DNA of 64,000 bases from Manduca sexta (taxonomy: Eukaryota > Arthropoda > Insecta > Lepidoptera > Sphingidae): NCBI RefSeq assembly GCF_014839805.1, contig NC_051138.1:16086020-16150019 (forward strand). The letters run 5' to 3'. The notes under the pieces are model-generated. The model did no database searches. It was given only the letters and a program-made list of their open reading frames with translations, and was not told the DNA's origin. The position numbers and the translations under genes were made by a program. Positions 12,041 to 22,214 of this stretch are shown piece after piece (positions within the stretch are counted from its first letter, which is position 1; every line of letters begins with the position of its first letter).

Positions 12041-12366
12041 TCGATAGCCTAGTTGGGTGTGGAACGGACTGCCGAGACGGATGTCCGCAGGTTCAAATCC
12101 CAAGGGCACACACCTCTGACTTTTCTAAAAAAATCATGTGTGTATTCTTTGTGAATTTATCGTTCGCTTTAACGGTGAAGGAAAACATCGTGAGGAAACC
12201 TGCACGTCTGAGAAGTTCTCTATAAGAATTTCGAAGGTGTGTGAAGTCTACCAATCCGCATTAGGCCAGCGTGGTGGACTAAGGCCTAATCCCTCTCAGA
12301 AGTAGAGGAGGCCCGTGCTCAGCAGTGGGCAAGTATATAAAACAGGGCTGATATTATTATTATTAT
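12041..12366 (+). mobile_element. SINE family A, full-length
   Basis: Head ATAGCCTAGTTGGGTGTGG, B box GGTTCAAATCC, 3' end CAGGGCTGATATTATT followed by (ATT)n. Confidence 0.92.
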
Positions 12367-12397
12367 TACATTTTCACAATGGTATAGCAAACCTAGT

Positions 12398-12515
12398 GTG
12401 AAGTCTACCAATCTGCAATAGGCCAGCGTGCCTAAAGCTCAATCCCTCTCAGTACTAAAGGAGAACGTGCCTAGTAGTGGGACAGTATATAATATAAGGT
12501 TGACATTATTATAAG
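12398..12515 (+). mobile_element. SINE family A, second adjacent 3' fragment
   Basis: Repeats the last third of family A (GTGAAGTCTACCAATCTGC through CAGTATATAATATAAGG) 30 bases after the full copy. It is more diverged than its neighbour, so probably an older insertion. Confidence 0.75.
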
Positions 12516-13593
12516 ATACAAGAATTATTACTGCAAATTAATCCCTTACGACGAAGTTGACCAGCACCGGTTGCATAACCCATCATAAACGCGTTCTTTA
12601 ATGTTATCTATTTATTTGTCACGAACTTTGTTCAACGTACACAATAACATGCAGACATGACCTCATACTGACAGCAGTTGCTGATAAGAACCCGTTATCA
12701 GTAGCCGAAATTATTTGTAAACTTAGTGAATCTGTCAATGACCTAGGACTGCCAGTTATGAGCATACGCAGCTGTATGATCGATAATTTTATGCGCAAAC
12801 GCAGCTATACAATCGATTATGTTCGGGTATTTTCGGATTGCCGAACTTATTATACTTATTATTATGTAGAATTCATGTCAGAAATTGTGTTCTTTAACCG
12901 TATTTATAGTTGATTTTGAAATACATAAACAGCTTACCGTATTTATTACATTCTAATATGTACTTTATTAAGGTACAAAATAAGTTATTCCAAGACATGG
13001 TCTATCTATGTAAAATTTCACCAAAATCGGTTCAGGAGCCGTTGCCAAGATACCTTTGTACAATCATTAGCGGCTATGACCCCAGGGAATCGTGCTTTTA
13101 CTTCCAATCAACATTCAGACATCTACACAAAGTTTCAATAATCAGGAAGACGTCAAAATAATATGTCAATTCAATTATAATTCCTACAAATTCTTTAATC
13201 ATTTATATATATTATTTTCCAATTAAGACGCCGATTTTACTTTTTAGAGATGTTTAAAAAAATGGCATAAAATTTACATCTGAGTCAACATTCACAAATC
13301 AAATACCGGTCCAAAGGCAGCCCATTTTCCGGCGCGAATAAAATGCGGCGACCCTCGGATCATTGTGATTTACCGGTATCGGCCAATTGATAACTTATCT
13401 CGGAGCTACCACGGCTTTATGCAGAAATCTTCTCGTATTCGACGCCTTCTACACTAATGAGTTGGCGTGAATTGCAAAACTTTTAATATCGGATAGTTAT
13501 ATAAATGGGCTCATAGGGGTTAACATAGCTGGAGATATATACCCCCATGTCTACCCCTGATAAGGTAAAGGCGTGATGATATGTAAACGAAGT
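12516..13593. other. Intergenic DNA with a possible retroelement piece
   Basis: 12970-13165 contains AAATTTCACCAAAATCGGTTC and CAACATTCAGACATCTACACA, phrases common in lepidopteran repeat tails. No gene is seen. Confidence 0.4.
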
Positions 13594-13790
13594 ATGTATG
13601 TGGCAGTATATTTGTATCCGTACGGAGAGCGACCAACGTACACAAGGTGCAAAACCCGCCATAGGGACTCAAGTTAGCCGCATCAGCCTGTGTGTATCCG
13701 ATTTGAAACTGGCCGTCATAGTTGTGCCGACTGACGAGGGATAACCATCTCTCGTCCCCAAAGGCAGTTTTTGAGCGTTCGGTCTCCACA
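13594..13790 (-). repeat. Dispersed repeat family C, partial
   Basis: Contains AAAACCCGCCATAG, CAGCCTGTGTGTATCCG and GACTGACGAGGGATAACC, the reverse complement of family C. The outer ends are missing. Confidence 0.75.
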
Positions 13791-13845
13791 CCGAATACAC
13801 GCCCAATGGCTCTAGGCACATAGTTAAATGCATGCCTTATGGACA

Positions 13846-13914
13846 CCAATTCACATTGAGGCCTTTATAGGCCTCAATGTGAATTGGTTCGCTAGCCCTT
13901 ATGGGCTAGCGAAC
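13846..13914. repeat. Two back-to-back perfect hairpins
   Basis: Arm 13846-13863 is the exact reverse complement of 13870-13887 (18 bp, loop TTTATA). Immediately after, 13887-13898 is the exact reverse complement of 13903-13914 (12 bp, loop TTAT), sharing one G. A C/T-rich stretch follows to about 14010. No other copy lies in this window. Confidence 0.9.
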
Positions 13915-14404
13915 ATTCCCTGTCCTTCTCCCTCCTCCCATCCTAATAAGGTTCCTTCTATTCCCCAGGTATCCCCTACCAAGTTTCCTCCAAGAGTCTG
14001 CAGTTGCTAAGCCGGGGGATCCGATATCCCATTCGCTGATTTCCCCCGTTGTTCACCGCAGCAAAAAAAAACATTCATAATTAGTCAACCCCATTCCGCT
14101 TAACTTCAAGCGCAGTGGGTTCATATTACCGAGGTCATACAAAAAAGGACACTACGTTTCCAAACGTCAGTTAACTAACTATATAGTTTAGTATCTTTGG
14201 TAGATTCACAAAATATGCTAAGATCATAATCTCTTTAAATTCTAATAAATGCACGTAAATTGAGCTAATCGTTTATTGAGTTAATCAAATATTTTTTAAG
14301 TTAGTAACAGATATGGCTTACACGTGTCTCTTATCGACTCTCCCGGAAGTATCAGTTGATATTGTTCAATGAATGATTAAATGGTATAAACATCTGTGCA
14401 ACGA

Positions 14405-14745
14405 CTGCGTCTGTGGCGTAATTGTGTTGCTTAGGGTAACGTAACGGGTTCGAATGCCGGGTACAGCAGTGTTTGGCAGTCTATTTTTATCTGGTTCTAA
14501 CAGGCCGGCATAATTATATCGACTGCCGAGGGGTAATCATCTCTCGCCAGTAGATATTCTATTAATCTCCACTTACCATCAGGTGCAGTGAAAAAAATGA
14601 AAATTGGGTTTTCCTGCTCACTACCAACCCGGAATTAGGATTTGGGCTCTATCTCATCACGGGACGGAACAAACTTGGCGCAGAATTGGTGGCTTAGTTG
14701 CAACTCTCCTACTCCTTCGTGGTAAAAAGACATGATGTGTGTTTT
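14405..14745 (+). mobile_element. SINE family E, split by a family C insertion
   Basis: A tRNA-like head with B box GGGTTCGAATGCCGGG lies at 14448-14463. The family E tail resumes after 14600 with GGGTTTTCCTGCTCACTACC and ATCACGGGACGGAACA. Between them (14478-14600) sits a family C piece, so the E copy is the older of the two. Confidence 0.75.
14478..14600 (-). repeat. Family C fragment inside a SINE E copy
   Basis: Contains AACAGGCCGGCATAATTAT, GGGGTAATCATCTCTCGCCAG and CTTACCATCAGGTGCAGTG. Confidence 0.8.
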
Positions 14746-15339
14746 TGTTTTGTGTTTACGTTAATATCGAAACTTCTACGCATTTCTAGCCTTAATTTAT
14801 TTTTTGGAAAAGAAAATTTTACTTGATCTGGACAGCAATAAATCTTACAACATTGTTGAAATGCTGTTCTGTACATATCCAAAGAATAACATTCGTGTAT
14901 AAAAGCGATTGAAATCAAATTTCAATAAAAAAAATACCTAAACAACAAATGTTTGAAAACTAAAGTTACTATTATTTTTTTATTTTGTTTCTTTGTTAGA
15001 ATAAGTGAAATCACTTTCAGTTTCTAAAAAATATTTTGCCTACAAGGCAAACTCTCTCTTAGTGACATATATTATTGCTTTTAATTACTCTTTATTATTT
15101 TTACTCAAACGTGGTCGAAATCGTACGCTTAAGTTATAAAAATTATATAAGCCGAACGAAGCCTGACCGAGACCGTAGTTATAAATAATTGCAATTTAGT
15201 ATTGAGACTCCGCACTCCCCTATCGGTTTCATGGGAACAAATTAGTAATACTATCTTGGGGTCTTAAATTGATCAAATTTAACCTTCACTGTTGTATATT
15301 ACATTACGTAGACATGGGCCCAAATTCGGGAATCAAAAT
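14746..15339. other. Unassigned AT-rich DNA
   Basis: I see no gene or repeat before the minisatellite. Confidence 0.5.
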
Positions 15340-15667
15340 TTTATTTTTGATACTTTGTGGTGATATTTTATCTTTGGTACTTTGTGGTGATATTTTATTT
15401 TTGGTACTTTGTGGTGATATTTTATTTTTGGTACTTTGTGGTGATATTTTATTTTTGATACTTTGTGGTGATATTTTATTTTTGATACTTTGTGGTGATA
15501 TTTTATCTTTGGTACTTTGTGGTGATATTTTATTTTTGATACTTTGTGGTGATATTTTATCTTTGGTACTTTGTGGTGATATTTTATTTTTGATACTTTG
15601 TGGTGATATTTTATTTTTGATACTTTGTGGTGATATTTTATTTTTGATACTTACTTTGTGGTGATTT
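15340..15667 (+). repeat. 27-bp minisatellite, about eleven and a half units
   Basis: The unit reads approximately GATACTTTGTGGTGATATTT plus TATTTTT. Units differ at only a few positions: TTTTTGATAC, TCTTTGGTAC or TTTTTGGTAC at the same place. Because 27 is a multiple of three, the array reads through without stops in one frame (repeating CGDIL-F/S-L-I/V-L), but codon use shows only the repeat. Expansion by replication slippage or unequal exchange is the likely origin. Confidence 0.95.
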
Positions 15668-15671
15668 TTTT

Positions 15672-15908
15672 TACGTGCATGGCAGTGACCCCTCTGTACC
15701 TGATGGTAAGTGAAGTGGAGTCCAATAGAATTTAGAATGATTACCTCCCATCAGTTGACAGAATTATGCTGGCCTGTTTGAACCGGATATACAAAGACTA
15801 ACCGGAGCGCGACACACTTGTGTAAGCCACTATGGCGGGTTTTAACAAATTGTGTACGGTGGTCACCAGCCAGGCGGATATAAAATATATCCTACCACCA
15901 GCAAACGA
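15672..15908 (+). repeat. Dispersed repeat family C
   Basis: Starts ACGTGCATGGCAGTGACC, contains ACCTGATGGTAAGTGAAGTGG and ATGGCGGGTTTTAACA, and ends TCCTACCACCAGCAAA. It abuts the minisatellite. A tRNA-like B box (GGTCCTGCGTTCAATCCGG at about 15954-15972) follows, probably another SINE head. Confidence 0.85.
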
Positions 15909-16459
15909 GCAGCGTTAGGCTTTCAGATGTATTTTATGCCGTATAGAGCTTGGAGGTCCTGCGTTCAATCCGGACCGGGCAATATTTGGTTTCGATTTTT
16001 ATAACCTTTGTCATTGGGTGTATCAAAGGAGGTCGATGGTCGTTTAAATAATGCAAATAGTTTCGCCAAAATGATTGATAGCTGTTGCGCCGATGTCAAC
16101 ATGCTGTATATTAGGCAGATTAAATCAGCACAAATTCTGCACACCTGGCATTTATTCTGATTGGAAAACCAATATTTGTTCACCGTTCTTGGAATCGAAC
16201 CCGGAACCTCACTTCAATAACCACTACAGCATTATTCATCATACCATTCGCTTATCGCGTTTTACTTAGATTTTGACTATTTGAAGTCTCTAGATAATAT
16301 CTTATCCGGGTTGTGTAAGATTAGTTAGCGTACATATTTAATTTTGCGCAAACAATCTTTTTATATTGTTTATCTAGAACTACTATACGATACTACGCTA
16401 TGACTAGTCCTTTTTCAAACGAGGCTTATAAAGAGTATTGTCTCTACGGTAGACAGCGG

Positions 16460-16560
16460 TTTATCTGTGTCTGTGAGACCATGAGCTGCCGTGGCCACTT
16501 ACCATCAGCCCAGCCGCTAGCTCGACTGCCTATACTGGCATATAAAAAAAATAAAAAACA
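16460..16560 (+). repeat. Lepidopteran LINE-type 3' tail fragment
   Basis: GAGCTGCCGTGGCCACTTACC, ATCAGCCCAGCCGCTAGCTCG and CTGCCTATACTGGCATATAA, followed by A runs, resemble the CCGTGGTCACTTACCATCAG tail common in Lepidoptera. Single copy here; assignment is from memory of that motif. Confidence 0.5.
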
Positions 16561-16599
16561 ACGACATAACCAGTACGACGTTCGCTAAGGCTGAAGCGA

Positions 16600-18375
16600 A
16601 CAATAAGTTGTTATAACACGCACACACTCACGCTTTTTATTCCCGAAAAGTTAGAGACGCAATTAGTGCACAGACTTTTCGCGCAACCACCTAAGACATT
16701 TAATGACTTCATAATTCCCAGTAATTATTTTCCGAATGATTACACAATTTTACATTTATTTTTCACATTGTGTAGCGTTTTTCCATCAGTGGTGTGTCAG
16801 AGGGGGTGAGGATGCCCAGTAATTGGCTGCTATACGAAGCTAAATGTCATGGCAATAGAATATTATTGTAGATCAGTTACAGTACTCGGCAGTAAAGACA
16901 TAACCGTAAGTATTAAATACCACATAAATAATAAATGAATTTGTGATATTCATGTTATATTAGTGCCGAGTTTTTTTATATCCTTTACCTCGCTGTAGGT
17001 ATAACACTGCTGGTTACTGCACTTTTCTACTTGCAACAGAATGGACATTCCATAGATAATATTGTTTTGCTGGGATCTATTCCCGCCTGTAAGTTTTATC
17101 TTGATTTTCACGCCAATGTAGCGGAAGTGTCTATTTGTCACACAATTTTTATTTTTATGGCTCGTAGCAGAGATTTCCCGGTATAAACGACTTACTGATT
17201 TCTCTGAGATAAAAAAGTCTGATAACCATGACCTAGCTTTCAACTTAGGGGACGGCAAATCATAAAATTAGATTCATAAGGAAAAGTAAGAATTTGATAT
17301 ATTTAATCCTTATAAGTCAACCCATTACACAAATATTGTTGAAATTGCATAGGCAAATACAAAGCCTTTTTGTTATATGAGCTGGCAGCATAATATTATT
17401 TGAATTGTTGAAATTAGAATGATTAACAATGTCCAGTTGTTACTAAGTGCTATGTGCAGACTTATTATAATCGTGTTCTGATGTGCAACGTACTACAAAT
17501 ATATAAGTTGTTATTCTACTGGAAATCTAGTATACTCTCACTTCCTAAGTACGCTAACTCTGCTGTACAACTTTGCCTGGACGACTGGAAGCCCGAGAAT
17601 CGTTATAGGCTCAGTAATTAGGGTGTTAAAATTTCGTTTGACATTACGAACTGTTTAAGTAAATTAAAAATGAATAATATCTCAACAAATATTATATACA
17701 AAACTATTTTGAATACAGAGAGGCAGCTGATCTCCTCTACCTCTCCCTTCCGTACGCCATGGTGTATCTCATTCCCTGTTATCCGTTTGCCATTCAAAAA
17801 CCATTTTCTATGTTTATTTCCAACCAACACGAAAACATTAATATTTATTCTATAATGCCCCTAAGTAAGATAGTAGAATTATTTATTTGGCCACTTTAAA
17901 TAAAACACTTAAGCAATAAACATTTTTAAATACCTAGTCATATTAACCTTCTCTTTATTTGTTTCTAGTTTTGAAACAAACATATTATATTTTATAATCT
18001 TTTTTTAGCCTTTCTGCTGTTATGCATTTAAACTAATTTTTTTTAACCTATATTATATAAATCAGCAATTGTCCACTTTGCGCGTGTCGTGCAAATAAAT
18101 ACTGCTAATAATACGGGAGTTTTTTTTTTTTTTTTTTTTTTAATCTTTATTTAAGGAGCTTGGTCGTTATTTCACGACTATGTCGCTCCGTACGTCCACT
18201 TTTATCCATGCCTACTATTTTTTTATAAAATCAAAATATTTTTTTAATAAGCCTTTAGCCTCTTCCGATACTGGAATGGTCAAAAAACTATTTATGCTGA
18301 ACGGGAGTTTAGATAAGAGAAATGAAGAGGGGTGATTGTACCATAAAAAAAAACGGTAAAACCCTTCTTACACGT
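16600..18375. other. Unassigned intergenic DNA
   Basis: A T run at 18119-18142, followed by a better-conserved looking stretch to 18215 (GGAGCTTGGTCGTTATTTCA), may be the A-tail end of a minus-strand retroposon. Nothing coding is recognised. Confidence 0.4.
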
Positions 18376-18680
18376 GGTAGGTCTCTCATATGTGAGAGTC
18401 CGCCTGAGTAGCTACTACCGCAATGTCTATTTCTGCCGCCAAGCAGCAATGTAGTCACTTTTGTGTTCCGGTTTGAAGGACATTGTAACCAGTGTAACTA
18501 GTTGACATAATAAGACTTAACATCTCATATCTCAGGATGGCGAGCGCAGTGGAATGCCAAACTACATATATACTTTGTTTACTGTGTTTCTACTGTTTAT
18601 TGGCGTTCGTATCGATTACCGTGAGCCGAACAAGCTCGTCTCGTCATTCATAGCAGTAAAAATTGCGATAAAAAAAGCAA
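18376..18680 (+). repeat. Dispersed repeat family B
   Basis: GGTAGGTCTCTCATATGTGAGAG, CCGCCAAGCAGCAATG and GGATGGCGAGCGCAGTGG, then CTCGTCTCGTCATTCATAG and an A-rich tail. Confidence 0.85.
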
Positions 18681-19167
18681 CAAAAACATCCTGCAAACTA
18701 AACTTCACAATTGATTTTTTTTTTTATAAAAATACTAAATATTATTGCACCAAAAACACATATTTTAAAAAGCTATCACTTCTTTGAACCCAAACCTACC
18801 GCCTGTTCAACCACTGGGCTACCACAACAATTTATATAAACGTTAATGTTTCAGACAGCCCTCACAAACATCCCCTCGATAACTCAAACTTACGTAACAT
18901 AATTAAGTTTCGCAACGAATGTTTCACTTAAACGTTGCTTGCGTAAGTTGTAAAGCTTCTAGTCTGAAAGGCTTGCGTTACTCATAAATATTTTTCAATG
19001 TTTGACGCAATCGATTAGTCTCTAACTCATTGAATATGACGTATCATTAATGCATTACTGATTAATAAATAGTTCTGGGGTTTAATTATAATCTTCGATC
19101 ATGTAAATCCATATCTAATATTGTTGTAACCAAAACATTTTAATTGCAATCGTAATTATCAAAATAT

Positions 19168-19385
19168 TCACACTAGCTTTTGCTCACGGCTTAGTACGTG
19201 TGAAGGAGTTTTCCGGGATAAAAGTCCCGCTATATATTTTCCCGGGATAGAAAGTCTATAAACCTCTCCAGGGTCTTAAACTATCACCATTCCAAATTTC
19301 ATAAAAATACGTTCAGTAGATTTTGAGAAAATCGATAACATACAGACAGACAGAAAAAGGGACTTTGTTTTATAATATGTTTAAT
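19168..19385 (-). mobile_element. Helitron-like element, 3' portion
   Basis: Starts on the plus strand with ACTAGCTTTTGCTCACGGC (inverted CTAGT end) and continues through TTTTCCGGGATAAAAGTCCC and CAAATTTCATAAAAATACG to a run of CAGACAGACAG. It matches 34192 and 43935. Confidence 0.75.
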
Positions 19386-21721
19386 TTTTGCATTAATGTG
19401 ACGTACAAATTTAATCTAGCCAAAACTAATTATCAGCTCGGTGTGGACAATATTTACAAAATTTATGCATTTAACCTTTATACTAAATGCAATCTTCAAA
19501 ACTGAAAATGCGCGTTTGTGATACGCGCGCTCTTTGTGCCTTGGAAACGCGCACAAATGTATGTAAAAGTGCTCTGCTCCCAGTTGTAACGCAAAAAGTG
19601 ACGTCAAAATTTCAAATACTTTGTCAGTTCGTTTACATTATGTGTGTAACGTGAACAGCCCTTATAACACCGTATGTAGCTTCTACACTGTAAATAAACA
19701 TATTGCAAAAAGAATACCGCACTGCTTTGTGCCGCGTTTGGCTCCAACTTACCATTAACATAGATGTTGTCGCTCCACTACTTCTTTGCATGTTTATTCA
19801 AAACTCACTTTCTAAGGAGAATCACATAAAATATTAACACGATTATACTTCAGACGCAAAATGCGTCGAAAACTTCACATCCACTTCATATCTTTTTTGC
19901 AATTTTCACGAAACACAAAATATTGGCATACAAAATCACTCCAATATAAAGAAATTGAAATCACGACTGGTCGCAAATAAATTCCGTTTGATAATGTTCC
20001 CGAAATAAAGGATAGTGTACACCACGTGTAAAGACAGACGATTATGATTAGATATGCCGCACCTTACAATCGGAGCGAAGATAGTGCGGTGGAAGTGAAT
20101 TCAAGTGAGTTGTCTTGTATCTGATAACTGTGTTCTAGTTGTAATCGTTTGTAATATCTTTAATTGTCAACAAGTTGAATCACGAAAGTTTTTCATAATT
20201 TACCCTCCTTTTTTTAGTAAGTTTGTGCGATTGAAAATAGTCCAGTTCATAATAACGCTCACCGTCCATTTTTTTTTTGTTGTAGTGCAAAAATATGCTA
20301 CGATTATTTAGTGCTTTTATTACTGAGTTTTTGAATATGTAGAGATATTGAAATTTATTCAAAGGATTTTCGGTATATTTTGTCATGAAATATTTTTAAG
20401 TTAAGGTGAGCCTTAAAGGATTACGTTACCTTATACAACATATTAACAAATAATTTTAATGCCAAAGTCATCTCTCAATCGGGTCAAGGAGATCTAGTAA
20501 AAAAAAATGACGTATTGAGTAACCGTTTCTTATTGAAGTGACTTTAAAAAAACAGCTGTTTATAAAATTGCTTTTATATGTATGTGGGAAGAGTAGACAA
20601 CCCTATAGGAAAACACGCGCGGTGACGCGAGATCGTCATTAGTTTGGTTTTAGAAATCCGCGTAGCCCGCTCCGTTGTATTACCGAAATCTAAAATTATT
20701 TTTGTCTATAAATGTAAACAATATGTACATCAATACGTCTATATAACTCTTTGGTCTTTCTTCCAGCGGCCTTTAAAATTAAAAAATATCAATAAGTCTG
20801 CTCTAGTTTATAAAGAACGCGTTTAAACACGTGTAAAAATTCGAGTTCAATTTGTTTTGAAGTATTTCACAACTTTATCCTTAACGAGTTCATTAAAAAA
20901 AAAAACGTAATTAACAATATAAAAACATGCTTTTTTTCACTTTTGCATTGTTAAGGATTCCGCTAAAGTTCCGATAAAGTTATTTTTATTTATGATTTCT
21001 TTGTCAAATGTTTGCTTTTCATATGCCCCTTGTGTTTTTCAGCCGACCGCGCGACGTCCAAAAAAAGGAGAAGGGTCTCAATCCGTGCGTCTGTTATTAT
21101 AGTATTTGAGGAAGGCTTTCTTTCTCTCGCAAAGTAATATAAGCTGACCATTATAAGTATTATACAATCACATCCAAATTTGATCAAGGCTTAACTTAAG
21201 AAAAAATATCAGTATCGGAACCCTTAGAAGGGTTCCTTCACCTTATGTTTTGTTTTTTTTCTAATCGCTTTATTACAGACTATCATGGGTCAGATTTGTT
21301 TGGCAAAGCCACACTTCGCGTACAAATTTCGCCTCTGCGGAACACTACGAGAACGGAAATTTATTTTTGCTTAATATATAAAGTTTAATGCAGTTTTGCT
21401 TAACATATTACTCTCTTGAAGGCCTCTAGACGTACTGTACTAGTTTTCATAATTAAAGTTATGAGTTTACACACAGAAGTTATAAGATTAAATACCCGAA
21501 TATAAAATTTATCGATTGTGAAAATATCCACGAAATGTTTTACCGATTGATGTAACTCATATGTGATCGTTATTAAAACTAATTGAAATTAAAAATATTC
21601 CGAATTTACTTTAATTATTACGCAACGTACGAGAAGTAATTTGTAAGCAAATAATGTTCATGAATTAATTGAACTTTTAAAACAAATTTACAATATTTAT
21701 AGATGCAGGTTTTAAATATTT
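19386..21721. other. Unassigned intergenic DNA
   Basis: No gene, SINE or TIR pair is recognised. 19495-19560 is rich in CGCG steps (GATACGCGCGCTC, GAAACGCGCAC). Confidence 0.45.
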
Positions 21722-22214
21722 AAAACCGACTTCATAAACTACTACAAACAAAAAATAAATAAACTTTAAAAACGATTTAATAAACAATTTACAGGTTATT
21801 TATTTAAAGCTTTTTTTTCTAAAGTATAACTAAGTAAAATAATGCGCTTTAGTAATTTAATTTTACATGTATCAATATATCTGAAATAAAAATTATGTAA
21901 ATTGTTATTTATTAAAATAATGTAATATTTTTTCCAATTCATATTTTTTTATGTTTATATGCTCAATAAATTTATTTTAGAATTTTGTGCCTAATTTAAA
22001 CTGAATATTGATTTCGTATATTTGTTCGCGTATTTAATTAGCTTAGTTAGCAATTTAAATTAGGCACTGAGTTCAAACAATATTCATAGTATATATTAAC
22101 ATAAAAACACGCATTCCAAATAAGATTATATCATTGTATTTTTAAAGGAATAATTTATTAAACTATTTTTGTTTTTTTTTTTGTTTGTACCTAGTGGTTT
22201 TTGAAGTCAGTTTT
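21722..22214. mobile_element. MITE-like element with AAAACCGACTTC ends
   Basis: The left end AAAACCGACTTCATAAACTA and the right end (inverted) AAAACTGACTTCAAAAACCA are inverted repeats of about 30 bp, continuing into CAAACAAAAA. The interior is A/T-rich without coding content. No target duplication is clear. AAAACCGACTTC ends are common in lepidopteran genomes. Confidence 0.65.

Noticed and set aside
15269..15664. 131-codon open frame with a repeating hydrophobic motif
   Set aside because: It is the in-frame reading of a 27-bp minisatellite; there is no independent coding signal and it ends with the array.
15340..15667. CRISPR-like array of regular direct repeats
   Set aside because: The repeats are contiguous, without spacers, in an animal genome.
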